Shown here piece after piece: positions 23,561 through 36,090 of a DNA stretch of 64,000 nt. Every line of letters starts with the position of its first letter. Position 1 is the stretch's first letter. The notes under the pieces are model-generated. The model ran no database searches. It was not told where the DNA came from and was given only the letters and a program-made list of their open reading frames with translations. The DNA comes from Ailanthus altissimus (Eukaryota > Streptophyta > Magnoliopsida > Sapindales > Simaroubaceae): positions 9,863,001-9,927,000 of the forward strand of contig OX327683.1 in NCBI GenBank assembly GCA_946807835.1. Reading direction: 5' to 3'. Both the position numbers and the translations under genes were made by a program.

Positions 23561-24535
23561 ACTAAATACGCGATGACACGTGGCAAATTATTTTTTCATA
23601 TCTATTTTTATTTGGGGTAAAATGGTAAGAGTATATTAAATTTAGATTTTTCATTCAAATAAACGACAAAAATTAATAGATTATGAAAAAATTGGATATT
23701 TTAGATCTAACTAGGGCAAAGTTATCAATTAACCTAAAACATTAGTGTAAACTTTTCCTTATCCCATAATTTTATCCTAATAGTTTGACTTAATTAATAA
23801 TTTTATCTTAATTAAATTTGAAATACCTAACTTTGTCATAATTCATTAATTTTTGCAGTTAATTTAGATGAAAATAGTAGTTTTAATATATAATTATCAA
23901 TTTATTTTCAATATTTATTCTTTAACTCTGGACACGTGGCACAAATTCACCTATTTATTTTCTTTGAACAAATATATAATAAAAATGGATGGTTTTATGT
24001 CTATTACCTAGTCTTCCTCGCAAGTTGAGGCCGATCATTTAGATAGATAAAGGTAAACTAATGATTTCATATATTAATGAACTCGATGAAACAGTTATTA
24101 ATCAAAACAATGATTTTATCGATCTATTAACAACAAGTAGATTTGTGCAATATCATTCATTTATTTTATTTAATATAATTAAAAAACTAAATTTTAATAA
24201 AATGACAGGTATCATAATATGATATTTTTAATAAATATACATTTTAAAATATAAACTTTACTAAAAAGACACGTGTCATAATAAGATCAGTTGCAAATGA
24301 CACGTATCATAATGTAATTAGTTTATATTTTTAAAATATATTTTTAAAAATATTTATTGCTCCACCGTCGTCGAAAAATAGCAACTAGCCAACTGCGGGT
24401 CGCTGTTTTCTATCTACGACGATAATAAAAAAAGTCAAATTTTACATTATTGATTTTTTTTTATTTGTATAACTTTTGGGTTATTTTTGGATTAAAAAAA
24501 CCAAAAGAAAGCAAAAAATGGTGTGGAAGGGCTGT
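23561..24535. repeat. Foldback-family flank and half-arm
   Basis: Contains ATGACACGTGGC (23574-23583), TTAGATCTAACTAGGGCAAA (about 23701) and, near 24360-24530, the arm phrases CGTCGTCGAAAAATAGCAAC and TCAAATTTTACATTATT that also occur at 8400-8560 and 32100-32170. Two inward-facing halves appear to be present; the exact element ends are unclear. Confidence 0.5.
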
Positions 24536-24589
24536 GACCATTGTTGCCCATTATTTAATGAGTTTAGCATATGAGAGAAGGTTCTTAGC

Positions 24590-25205
24590 ACGCAGTGTTG
24601 GGCTCGGCATGCTCAGCACTGTGGAACTAGGACCTCAGTGCCACGATGCTAGAGCGGGAGAAGTTTATTTTTGTTTCAGATTTCTGAGTTTTGGAAAGTT
24701 TTGGACTTTCAAAACAAGTGGACTCTTACTCCAATAAGGATTAGGGTTAGTAGGCACGAAATAAACTCTATATAAACCCTTGTAAACCCTTTAGGTTGAT
24801 ATCAAGTATTGAGAGAGGCTCTAAGAGAGGGAAGAATTGGGTAGATACTATGTGCTTAAGTGCACTAAGGTGGAACCGTCATTTAGGTGTTCATTGTTCA
24901 TGGTAGAGTAAGGGTACACTAAACATTAGGTCTTTTTGAGGGTTATTCATTAGTTTTTCCTTGTACAATCTCTAGCAAGTTAATAAGAGATGCTAGATTC
25001 CCTGAATCCATCGCAGACATAGGTAATTTGGTTAAACCACGTAAGTGATTGATTTGTACTCTTTATTTTCTGTTATGAATTCTTGTTATTTTGCTTGATA
25101 TACAAATTATTTCGTTGCGTAAAGAGGTTAGGGTTCAAGGTTGAACTTGGTTAGGATTCTTTACTTAAACCTAATCTCACGGGGAGAATGGTGATTCTTC
25201 CAACA
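24590..25205 (+). mobile_element. Copia LTR, family A, copy 3 (5'-truncated)
   Basis: Matches the family from the region with AGTGTTGGGCTCGGCATGCTC through ACTCTATATAAACCCTT (TATA box) to CTTCCAACA at 25205. The first 200 bp or so of the LTR are missing. LINE ORF2 sequence resumes at 25206. Confidence 0.75.
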
Positions 25206-25930
25206 ATATTGTTGTTCCAAAGGATTGTTAACCCTCGTGCAAGCTCCTTACTGTTAACAGTTCTCAAAATTCAGATTCTTTATTGTCCATCTCATTCGGT
25301 CTTCATGAATCTTAGTTTCACACAAAAGACAAATGTTAGGTTTATGTATATGGAGAATATAATTGAGAGCTCAGAATGTTCAGGGATTCCTCAACCCTCA
25401 AACGTTCCAACCCTCAAACGTTCCAGCTGATGAGCATCATAATTCCAGGTAGGGATGGAATCAACAATTATGAAGAATTTACTGCAATGACTAACTGGTA
25501 TTCCTAGTTTTTTAATTTCCCCAAGGTCTGTTCAACTAGCTGTTGGGTTTGAATAATGGACTTCTTTTTTTTCTTGGCTCTCCTCCACACTGCCACGGTC
25601 TATTTCTTTCCTTTTACCTCCTTTTGATTTTTTGGGCTTACCCCAGCAAAATTTGGCTTTCTAGCTAGGATTTTCCAGCTCTTTTTCCCTCTTTTTTTAA
25701 TGGCATGGGTTGGATTTTTCCAGTTTCCAACTTGGCCCTCTTTTCTCCCTTGGCCCAGAGATGTTAAAATATCCAATTGAGATATTTTTGTTTCTTCCAG
25801 CTCAGATACGTCAGATATTTCGCTTCTTAAACTTGTTTCTCTATCTTCATCTCTTGCCAAAACATTTTCTGTTCCTGTTGTTACCCTAGCTCTCTCTTTA
25901 GACTGCGTTTTTTTCTTGTTTCTCTAAATT
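25206..25930 (-). pseudogene. L1-type LINE piece: ORF1 end and ORF2 start
   Basis: Minus strand. ORF1 tail at 25860-25600 with ETKISQLDILTSLGQG and KSWKILARKPNFAGVSP, then stop; ORF2 starts at 25440-25435 with MMLISWNVRG. A 16-bp duplication (AACCCTCAAACGTTCC twice, about 25393-25425) shifts ORF2 right after its start. The endonuclease region continues to 25206, where an LTR cuts it. Same arrangement as 2711-3006, so these are two copies of one LINE family. Confidence 0.8.
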
Positions 25931-26500
25931 CAGTAAACAGTTGCTACAATACGCGAAGCATATTTAAACAAAATACAATCTATAATTACAAACACGCAAT
26001 ATATTGGAGGTTTGGTGAAGAACCAGTTTGCTAAGTCCTTAAACTAGTCACTGGGGATCTGTTTCTTCCCTTTTAATTTTTTAAATTTTTTTTGATAACA
26101 CTAATTCTTCCCATTTTCTTTTACTGAAATGATATTCCTACTGAGGTGTATTGTACTAAGCAAAAGCATCATAAGAAATTTGTATTTGATGGTTGATAAC
26201 ACTTTAAAATTGAGATTAGCCGAAGCCAGTTATTATATTTTTGGATGATCTTTCAATCTTAGAGAATTTCTTTATAGTAAAAATATTCCTAAAATAGGCT
26301 TATACTGTTCTATTTTCTTTAATAATTGTATCAAGCATGATAAAGACCCAAGGCCATTTTAATTTCCAGTTAAAAGTACTAATGGATTCAAATACCATTA
26401 TTGATATTTCATATGTTTAATAAATGAGTTTTGTGTTTGTATTTGTATTTTTCATAGTTAAATACTATACATATGCTTTAACATTGTGTAACGAAATTTT
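25931..26500. other. AT-rich DNA, nothing recognised
   Basis: No domain, tRNA or transposon end was seen on either strand. Confidence 0.4.
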
Positions 26501-26502
26501 TT

Positions 26503-26622
26503 GAAGCATGAGGTATAATAGCTATTGTCCTAATATAATTTTAAAACATGGGGTATAATAACTATTGTGCTAATATAATTTTGAAGCATAGAATATAATA
26601 GCTATTGTGTTAATATAGATAG
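26503..26622 (+). repeat. Tandem repeat, about 58 bp, 2-3 units
   Basis: GAAGCATGAGGTATAATAGCTATTGTCCTAATATAATTTT and two diverged successors (AACATGGGGTATAATAACT; AGCATAGAATATAATAGCT). Confidence 0.75.
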
Positions 26623-27089
26623 ATTACACGATATAAAAAGCAAACAATTCTAAAATATAACAAGAATGTCAGTACATCTTGCCATTTATTATGCATGATA
26701 TTTTATATTTAGCTTTCACCTGGCATGCATTACTTGTTAATGTTTTATATACGTTAAGATTAGATACACATGTATCAAGATAATTATTATTTGTCTTGTA
26801 GACAACATGTTGTCTCACAATCATGTGATAATTAATTGAGTCAAGATTTTTTTAAAATGTGGGGTGTTAATTATTTTCATTATCTATTCTTTATGTATTA
26901 ATATGACAATAAAAAAGGATATTTATCTTTATATATTTTTTTAATTAAGAGTTTTCATTATGTATATATAAGTTATCTATTCTAATATTTTTGTTTGAGT
27001 AAGCAAATTGTATTAGGTTTGATAAAGCTGATGAACAGTTTTTTTAAGAACAATTTAAATTAAATACACGTGAAGATTTATTTAGCATT

Positions 27090-27570
27090 CTATGTAAAAT
27101 GAGAATTATATAAAATTTCATAAATAAAAGATTTTCAAGAAAATTCATAAATACAATCCTTTTGAGAAAAGTGTTATAAAATTGTTGAGAAAAATATTTT
27201 TACAATCATTTTTTTATATAAAATTAGAATTATATGTAAATCTCATAAATAAACAAGTTTAGAAAAAAAATTATAAATAAAAGACTTTTTAGAAATGTCT
27301 AATAAAATTATCAAAAGAAATGTGCTTAAATGCATTTTTATATAAAATGATAATTATATAAAAATTCCATAAATAAAAGATGTTATTGAAAAATCATAAA
27401 TAAAAGGCTTTTGAGAAAAGTCTAATAAAATTATCAAGGAGAATATACTTAAACTCATTTTTATATAAAATGACAATTATATAAAAATTTCATAAATTAA
27501 AGATTTTTGAGCAAATTCATAAATAAAATATATTTTTAAAAATTCTTATTAAATTGTTGAGGGAGATATG
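27090..27570 (+). repeat. Tandem repeat, about 122 bp, four units
   Basis: Units start at about 27094, 27216, 27340 and 27461 with TATAAAATGANAATTATAT, followed by TCATAAATAAAAGAT and GAGAAAAGTCTAATAAAATT. Each unit differs by 10-20% by eye. It lies inside the untranslated part of the LTR element that ends at 28230. Confidence 0.75.
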
Positions 27571-27599
27571 TTTAAACTCATGGGAGAGTCACCTATAAA

Positions 27600-28229
27600 A
27601 GTAACTCAATTTCTGTGATTAGCGATCTATGAAGGTGGTTCAATGAGTAGGAATAACTCATACTATGTTACTTATTTAGTACTTATATCATGGACATATC
27701 TTAGAGGACATATGCTTTCGCTCATCCCTATGGAAGAAATGCTAATATTATATGACGTTAGGAAATGTATTTATCCTGAAAGAGTATGAGAGAAGAATAT
27801 CTTTGTAAGGGATGGGTCACGTACACCTTTAGAGGTCTTACCTATGTGAGAGTCGTCGTAGGGCCGCAACTATAGGAATGAGATAGTTCTCTAGAGCTCT
27901 CACTAGAATAAGATAGAGCGCAGAGTCATTAATGTGCTAACTCGTAAAATCAAGTCTTTGTTACTATTATGTGTGTTATAGTTGAAGTTTGATCAAAGAG
28001 ACCGAATTTAAGATATAGTTCACTAATTAATGTGCTAACTCATAAAATCAAGTCTTTGTCACTATTATATGTGTTATAGTTAAAATTTAGTTAAAGAGAC
28101 CGAATTTAAGACATAGTTCACTCATAAAAAAATGTTGCTCCAAAATATTTTTTATTATTGATTGTTTATTTTATTTTCTTATATATTAAATTTTATATAT
28201 ATAATGTTTTCAAATCTTTTGTAGGGGAC
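27600..28229 (+). mobile_element. Internal 3' untranslated region of an LTR retrotransposon
   Basis: Resembles copia-type noncoding DNA (GGGCCGCAACTATAGGAATG, AGCTCTCACTAGAAT) and leads directly into a purine tract GTAGGGGA (28221-28228) and an LTR start. Within it a 95-bp block with GTGCTAACTCRTAAAATCAA is duplicated in tandem (about 27930-28120). The coding part is absent. Confidence 0.5.
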
Positions 28230-29000
28230 TGTTGAGAAAAAAGTTTTAAAATCTTCTAAATAGTTAATAAGTTATAAAATATTAATATAATTACATATAT
28301 AAATTGTTATTATTATTATATTACTAATATATGATTGCTATAATATTAAATTTATATTAAATATTTGAGAGTTATAATTATTTTTTATATTATTATTATA
28401 GGAGTTATAATATTATGTATTTTTATCATATGAGTTACTATATATTAAATTATTCTTAATAATCCTTAAGTTATTTTTTAGACTACCAACTATTATATAA
28501 AGGGGGCTAATTTTTCATAAGATAGTGTGTGGAAACTAAAAGGAGGAGAAAATTGGCTTTGGTAGTGTGTGTTAAGGAAGAAGAGAAAATAAAATATAAG
28601 TATTTTATGTATATGTGTATATACTTTAAAAGAATATGCTTTCTATGTTGTGTTTTGAGCAATTTTGACAATAGAAACTTGATATGATTTTTTTATGATT
28701 GTGCTTATTGAGGAGAGTAGCTACAAGCATATGATTGAATCTTAGAATCATATAAATTCGTTATTATTTGTACAAAAAAAATAATTATTTAATTTTAAAA
28801 TAATATTTTATAATATATTTTTTTATGCTCAAGGTCAAATTCTATCTTTTCTTACTCTCAATTTATATTCATTTATATCTTATACTCGTTTGATGATTTT
28901 AATATTTACGTAGTAATAATACATGTTTTAATATATAATTTTAGGAAATATATAAAATAAATTATTTATTAGTATCGATATTGTAATCTTATATAATTAA
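28230..29000 (+). mobile_element. 3' LTR of an LTR retrotransposon (right end approximate)
   Basis: Starts TGTTGAGAAAAAAG right after a polypurine tract. A TATA box TATATAAAGG lies at 28494-28503, in a suitable place for LTR transcription, and is followed by leader-like DNA. The right end was not fixed. No 5' LTR was found in the window. Confidence 0.5.
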
Positions 29001-29439
29001 AAAAATTGTATAAAAAATTAACATCTACGTAATCCCAATAACTTCGTACTAAAGACAAAACCAATATTACTTCAACATGTGGCACAAGTCACCAGCATTT
29101 CTTAGTAATCGCTAAGATCATGCCACGTCAGGTTTCGGTGGTGGTTTTAAGGATTTCCACGCCGAGATGCACAGAATTAAACTATATTATCTTAACGACT
29201 TAACTTTTAGATGATATGTTTTTGGTAATGTATTTGAATAAACTTTAGATGAATTGCATATTGTTAATTACTTAATTTTAATTGCTTATTTCTAAATTGA
29301 AGTTAATTTTGTATTCAACACAAAAATTTGACGTTAGATGAGGGAAACAAAGATTTGGAATTGCATTGAAATGCTATAAATTTTTGCAAGTTGTTACTTC
29401 AAAAATTAGGGAGATTCTATCAATTTTTTTTAAAAAATG

Positions 29440-30420
29440 TATTAATGTAATTAAAATCAAAAATATATTTGAAATATTAACATTTAATATAATTGAAGTT
29501 AAAAATGAATTTTAATTATAACATTTAATATTTTAACATATTTAATTTAAAATTGGATTTAAAATTATAATATTTAACGTAATTGAAATCAAAATGAATT
29601 TACAATTATAACATATAATGTAATTGAAATTAGAATAATAACATTTAAAGTAATTAAAATCAAAATAGGATTTGAAATTATAATATTTAACGTAACTGAA
29701 TTCTAAAGTTAGATTTAAAATTATAATATTTAATGTAATTAAAATTAAAATTAGATTTGTAATAATAACATTTAACATAATAAAAATCGAAATTAGATTT
29801 GAAATTATAAATTTTAATGTAATTGAACTCGAAATAAGATTTGAAATTATAAAATTTAATATAATTGAACTCGAAATTAGATTTGAAATTATAATATTTA
29901 ATGTAATTGAAATTGAATTTAGAATAATAACATTTAATGTAATTGAATTCGAAATATGATTTAAAATTATAATATTTAACATAATTAAACTCAAAATTGG
30001 ATTAGAAATTATAATATTTTAACGTAATTAAAATTGAAATTAAATTTGAAATAATAATTTAACGTGATTAAAATTGAAATAGAATTTAGAATTATAATAT
30101 TTAATGAAATTGAACTCGAAATTGGTTTTAGAATTATAATATTTAATGTAATTAATTTGTAATAATAACATTTAATGTAATTAAAATCGAAATAGAGTTT
30201 AAAACTATAATATTTAACATGTTTGAACTCGAAATTAGATTTAGAATTATAATATTTAACATAATTGAAATTGAATTCGAAATTAGATTTAGAATTATAA
30301 TATTTAACGTAATTGAATTTAAAATTGGATTCAAAATAAATCAATATTTAACATAATTGATATTAAAATTGAATTTAAAATAACAATATTTGATGTAATT
30401 GAAATTGAATTTAAATTTTT
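29440..30420 (-). repeat. Compound AT satellite, array 6 (minus orientation)
   Basis: Near copy of array 1 (5413-6285), down to the same run of spacers in places, followed by the same module. Frames up to 150 codons are by-products. Confidence 0.85.
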
Positions 30421-31014
30421 TATTTTTTTAAAAAATAATTCAAAATTCTCGATCTAATCTGACCAATTTCGAATCAAAATTTCACCATTTTGAAGTAAAA
30501 AATAAAATTAGAAATTTTTTACTTATGCTGACCTGACTCATCCCGTCTCTTCCCGACCCAAAGTCAGGTCAAGAATTGCCTTGACTTGAAAAGTGTCTCG
30601 ATCGAAACAATTTTCTCTATCTCAATCGAGTTTAAAAATAATTTAAAAATTTTCGAACTTGACCCAAACTTGAAGTTACCTATTCCCATAAAAAAACTTC
30701 AAAATTTTTAAGTTCTGAAAAAAAAAAGTGAATTCACATATTTGGTAGAGAAAATAACATAATTAGTGAATTATTCTTTTTTAATTAATAAAAATTAATC
30801 TATTATTTATGATTAAAAAATATAGTCTAAAACATCGGCCATTTATAAAAAAAACTCTCTTTTGGCTTTGGCTCCTGTTTTCCTGTTTTATTTGACAGCC
30901 TCCTTTAACCTTTCTTGTGTTATTTGTCCGAGATAGAAAGGACAGGGCAGAAGACGCAGAGACTGAAACTACATTTTGTTTTATTATATGGATAAAAATA
31001 CTTATACAAATTGT
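30421..31014. repeat. Duplicated module next to satellite (copy 2 of 2)
   Basis: Same order of landmarks as 6286-6817: TTCTCGATCTAA, the CCCGAC-rich stretch with AAAGTCAGGTCA, AACATCGGCCATTTATAAA, AGAAAGGACAGGGCAGAAGA. Copy 2 carries an extra ATTTCGAATCAAAATTTCAC stretch near 30466. The similarity ends with ATACAAATTG at about 31014, matching ATACAAATAG at 6817. Confidence 0.75.
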
Positions 31015-32112
31015 ATTAGCATTGGCTCGTGACTGTAACGTACGGAAGATGATTTTGTGCTACGCTCCACGTCCTTTTCGATTATTATATTTATAGGTTT
31101 TTTTTAATTAATTATGTTTACGGTTTGACACTAATGCCAATTTTGTTTTGTGTTCTTGTGTGCTAAGGACCCTTTTTTTTTTCAATTGGAAGTAGTAATT
31201 AAATAATTGTTAATTAAGGAAATATAGGAATGATTTGTGACTTTTAAAGGCACTTAACGGTTAAGATTCTGCTTGCCCTTTATACTTTTGCATGCTTTGA
31301 TTTAAAATTACAAAATCTACTAATTTTTTTAAAAGAAATAGTAGAGTATATTCTCTTTATAGTGCTTAACAAATAAAAAATTGTAGTGTTTTTGTTACAT
31401 TAAAAGGTAATGACATGTGCTTTATTTTTTTTTATTTTAAAAAGGAGATACAAATTCCTAACAGTTGATTTAAACAATTAAAATAGTATATTTTGTTTAT
31501 AAAGAGAATGATTTTATAAGAGAAATCGGCAAAAAATACAATAGTTAAGACAATGAGGGAAAAATACATTCCACACAAAATTAACAATAATTGAACCGGT
31601 GAACTTGATAAAAAGAATGCACAAAAAAATTGCTCACATGCCGAACAAAATAACAACAAATATTCCTTAACTCAAATAACAACCGAGCAATGATACCAAC
31701 AATTATACACATAGCTTTTTATCTATTTGATAAGAATAATTTTAAGGATAAGGATAATTTTATCCTAATATTTTAGACTAATTAATAACTTTAATTTAGT
31801 TAGATTTAAAATACCTAATTTTTTTTTAATCCGTTAATTTTTATCATTAGTTTTAATGGTAGAAGATTAAAAATAAATTATATTTTGAATACGTGATACA
31901 ATTTTATTCATTTGTTGTCTTTTTAATACGTGGCACAATCTCATTAATTAATTTAATATTATTTTAAAAAATAAACTTTAAAAATATGATATGTCATAAT
32001 TTGATTAGTTACTTTTAGACATGTGTCATCATATAACTGGTTTAATTTTTTAAAATAATTTGTAAATAAATTAAATTAGAAAAAAATTAAAAACAAAAAG
32101 CCACTCGCCATT
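31015..32112 (-). repeat. 1.1-kb module, inverted partner of 12836-13971
   Basis: Begins ATTAGCATTGGCTCGTGACTG and ends GCCACTCGCCATT; the reverse complement matches 12836-13971 throughout, with small indels. The 75-codon frame 31659-31432 lies in this repeat and has no homology I recognise. Confidence 0.8.
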
Positions 32113-32281
32113 TTTCGACTACACAACGACAATAAGAAAATATCAAATTTACATCATTTGACTATTTTTTTTTATTTACACAGTGGTGGGATCATTTTAG
32201 GCATAACAGATTAGAAAATGGCAAAAAATGGTGGAAGGGGGCGGCGGCCATCAAAAATGTGATCTACAAAAAAATGAATTA
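32113..32281. repeat. Foldback-family half-arm
   Basis: TTTACACAGTGGTGGGATCA and AATGGTGGAAGGGGGCGGCG, the arm phrase seen at 23185-23260 and, diverged, at 8540-8660. The opposite arm is missing; repeat C3 follows. Confidence 0.6.
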
Positions 32282-32744
32282 CCAAAAATAATATGCTAAT
32301 ATAAACCTTGATCACAATAACAGATAGCTATAATACAGACGCAATGACTTAGATAAACTGCTATCGGTTTTGGTAGAAGGTTTTCTTGGATCTCTCTGTG
32401 TGAAGAGTTAAAAGGTTTTTACCATTTAGGCTATACTGAGTTGGAGGAAGAGATATTTCATGGTTTTGATAATCCAATTGGGTTCATTTGGGTTTTTAGG
32501 ATTAGGGTTTATTTGGAAATTTTATTTTTCGTAAGTTCAGCTTGTGAGGAAGATTTATTGGTTTCTTAATTGCTTTGTCTTATCTGAGTTCTTTGTATAT
32601 GATAATTATTATTCTTGACTTTTCTATGCCTAATTCAGTCTATGCATTCAAAGTTTTAATTTCGAAGCTTCTTTTTAAGGTAATACAATTGATTTGAATT
32701 AAAGCATAAAATGGGTTCACTTGGGTTCCTTTTAAAGGAATAGT
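32282..32744 (+). pseudogene. Gene-fragment repeat C, copy 3 (deleted, ends inside captured exon)
   Basis: Starts with the C left edge (AATGAATTACCAAAAATAAT), then jumps to the UTR-like part matching 20095-20470, skipping about 2.3 kb present in C1. It reaches ATGGGTTCACTTGGGTTCC and breaks off after a few codons where the next LTR element begins. Confidence 0.65.
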
Positions 32745-33480
32745 GTAAGAATGGTAGAAAATGTTAAAAAATAGACATGCATGTTGGTATAGAACATAGT
32801 TTTGGGAGATGAGTGCACATTGGAGGCATTTTGATGAAATAGGTAACATACCTTGAATCCAAGCTTTATTTGATAGTTAAGTTGCACTTGGAAAACACTA
32901 AGACTGCAAAATGAGCACCACCATTGAGTAAGGGATGGCTTGCCAATCCTTAGAGAGAAATAGGAGCCATTTTTTTCTGTGTTTTTTCTCATTTTAAACT
33001 TTAGGTTATATATATATTAACCAACATTTTACAAATTATAAATTTTACCTAAGAATTTCAAAAATTCTTTTATGGCACTTGGGGTCTTGAATTCTTTGGC
33101 CCGAAGATAATTTCATTGTCCATGGCCTATGTGAATTCATTAGTTTACTTAAAGGCCATCAATGTAATTTATCCTTTAAACTCTTTAAAAGCCTTTAAAG
33201 CTCACAATATAATTATCTTAATATATTAAGATAATTAATAATTAATCTAATTAATTATTTTCTAAATATTTTAACTTTTAAAATAAATTTCTAGATTATA
33301 TCCGTGTAACCCTTTACGCGAAAATACGGTTATTATCCTTGAAAAGTGCTAGCCATCTCTAGATAATTAACTCCCTTTCTCTAACACATCTTAACACCAA
33401 AGGTATATGGTGTGACCTTTGGGACCATTGTGGGTTAGCCAAAAGCCGAATTTAGACAGATGTAAATTGCCCAACAACTA
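32745..33480 (-). mobile_element. Candidate 3' LTR / noncoding end of the copia element
   Basis: Starts TGTAAGAATGG right after AATAG and separates repeat C3 from the degraded RNase H. It has no coding capacity I recognise. I could not match it to a 5' LTR near 38-39 kb by eye, so the assignment rests on position only. Confidence 0.35.
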
Positions 33481-33699
33481 TAGGATACATCTAGCAATTT
33501 TTCATAGTCCCTAACCACAATGACTTGATAACTCATTAAAAATTGTCTTCTTGGTCATATTTTCCATATAGGTAATATCCCTCCATTGTCTAATCCTAAT
33601 TGATTCTAGATTCATAGAATGTCAAAGTCTCGAACTCGATACTTTCCTAAATCTTTGATCAATATGTCCAGAACTTGTCACTACGAACTCTTCCTATGG

Positions 33700-35000
33700 C
33701 ATTTCTTATACTCTGGCTAGAGATTTAATTTTTTAAAATTTATTGATGTTCTTATAGGAACTCAAATTTTGGATGTTGTCAGCGGTTATCGGATAACATA
33801 TGTTTAGAACCACTCCTAGTTTGGATATGAACGTTCGCATCCAAACGGCCTCTTTTACTGCTGTTGAAGTAATAATATATTCAGCTTCAATAGTGGAGTC
33901 TGTTGTATTCGACTACTTGGAACTCTTTTAGCTTACAACACCTTCATTACACAGAAAGACATATCTTGACATAGACTTTCTATCGCTAATGTCTGACAGA
34001 AAATTGACATATGAGTATCCCTGAATGTTTAACTTTGAACATCTATAACTCATAACTAGATCCTTAGTTCTTCTCAAGTACTTAAGGATTGTTTTAACAC
34101 ATGACCAATGTTTTTCCCCAGGATTAGCCAGATATCTTCTTAGAATACTTATAGCATATGCGATATTAGGTCTTGTACATAGCATAGAGTACATAAGGCT
34201 TCCTACTGCTGAAGCAGAAGGAACACCACGCATCCACTGTCTCTTTTCATCGATCTTTGGACCCATATCTTTTGAAAGATAAAGACATTTCATGAAGGGC
34301 ATGAGACATCTTTTAGAGTTCTCCATATTGAAACTCTTCAGCATTTGTTTTATGTACAATCTCTGGAATAATCCAATTATCCTCTTACATCTATTTCTAT
34401 ATATGCGTATCCCAAGTCCTTCATCGAGAAAGTATAGATAACCAGATTTTAACCTCCGCCATCACGCCTAAATTATTTTTCATCAAAAGTATGTCATCCA
34501 CATACAATATGAGAAATGGGATGACATGATCCTTAACCCATTTATATACACAAGTTTCATCAGGATTCTTGGTAAAACCAATTTGATTGTCTTATCAAAC
34601 CAAATGTTCCAACTTTTTGAAGCTTGCTTCAATCTGTAAATAGATCAAAGCAACTTGTATACCTTGTTTTGGTTGGATGAAGATATAAAACCTATTGGTT
34701 GTTCCATATAAATATTTTCATCAATGAAACAATTCAAGAAAGCCATTTTGACATCCATCTACCAAATCTCATAGTCATAGTATGCTGCTATGGTTATCAT
34801 AATTCAAATGGACTTAATCATTGCCATAGACAAAAAAGTTTTCTCATAGTCCAACCCTTGTTTCAGAGTATAACCTTTCATAACCCACTATGCTTTGAAG
34901 GTCTCTACCGTTCCATCATGGCTAATTTTCTTCTTATAGATCCATTTACAGCCTATAGGGACTATTCCTTCAAGCGGGTCCACAAGTGTCCATAGTTGGT
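33700..35000 (-). pseudogene. Copia reverse transcriptase and RNase H, degraded
   Basis: Minus strand. RT blocks GCKWIYKKK and MDVKMAFLN (about 34930-34740), a decayed catalytic YxDD region (about 34500), the connection region with VGSLMYSMLCTRPNIAYAIS (about 34210-34150), then RNase H with STIEAEYI (about 33900-33870). Stops and frameshifts occur between blocks. Normally this part copies the element RNA into DNA. Confidence 0.8.
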
Positions 35001-36090
35001 TGGCATGCATTGATTTTATCTCATAATTTATTGCCTATAGCTATTTTCTTAAATACTTATCCAGGATAGCTTCCTCGTAGCTTTTAGGATCATCACCATG
35101 ATCACTGGTTCCTACTAAGTAAGATTCAAAATCTTATTCCTGTAGGAATCCATACTTCTCTAAATGTCTAGATACTCTAAAAGACCTGTGTGTTAGAACC
35201 ATAGTATTTGATATTGAGGTTTACTGAGTGGATGATCCAGCTTCAGCACTTTCAGTTCTAGGCTTTTGTAACTCTTCCTTGAGCTTTAATTTCCTCCTTA
35301 TGCCTCATTCATTTAAGAACTCTTTCTCAAGGAATTTAGCATTTCTACTAATCATAATTCTCTGTTTAAACGAGAAATAGAAATAGTATCCAAAACCATC
35401 TTTAAGATACTCTATGAACCAACATTTATTTAACCTTATGTTCAGCTTATCCGTCTTGACTATCTTGACATAAGTTGGACAACCCCATTCCTCATATAAT
35501 TGAGACTAGGGGATTTGCCGTACCATATCTCTTATGGTGTCTTCTGTTTAAGATATGAATTACTATTTACAAAGCATATCCCCAAAGTGAGACTGATAAA
35601 TTTGTAAAAATGCACTATTGATCATACCATATCCAATAGGGTACAATTTCTTATTTCAGATACTCCGTTCAGCTGAAGAGTGTATAGAGGTGTTAACTGT
35701 GAGATTATACCATTATTTCTCAAATAGACCTGAAACTCTGTACTCAAGTATTCACTTCCATGATTTGATCGTAGCGCTTTAATGCTCTTTCCAGTCTATT
35801 TCTCTACTTCATTCTTGAACTCTCTAAATTTTTCAAAAGATTCAGATTTGTATTTCATCAAATATAAAAACATATACCACAACATATCATCGGTAAAAGT
35901 AATGAAGTATTCAAATCCACCTCTTACCAAATTACTAAATAGTCCACATACATATGTATGTATGAGCTCTAGAATTTCCTTAGCTCTTTCTTCTTTATTC
36001 TTTGAAAGGATATTTGGTCATCATACTTTAGAGACAAGATTCATAAGTTGGATAGCGTTAACAACCCAATGTGCCTAAAAGCCCACTTTT
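35000..36090 (-). pseudogene. Copia integrase, degraded
   Basis: Minus strand, several frames. QLNGVSE and RNCTLLDMV (about 35690-35640) match the integrase core near its catalytic Glu; upstream remnants fit the region between the first two catalytic residues (LNLLKNLESS near 35830). Heavily interrupted by stops. Confidence 0.65.
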
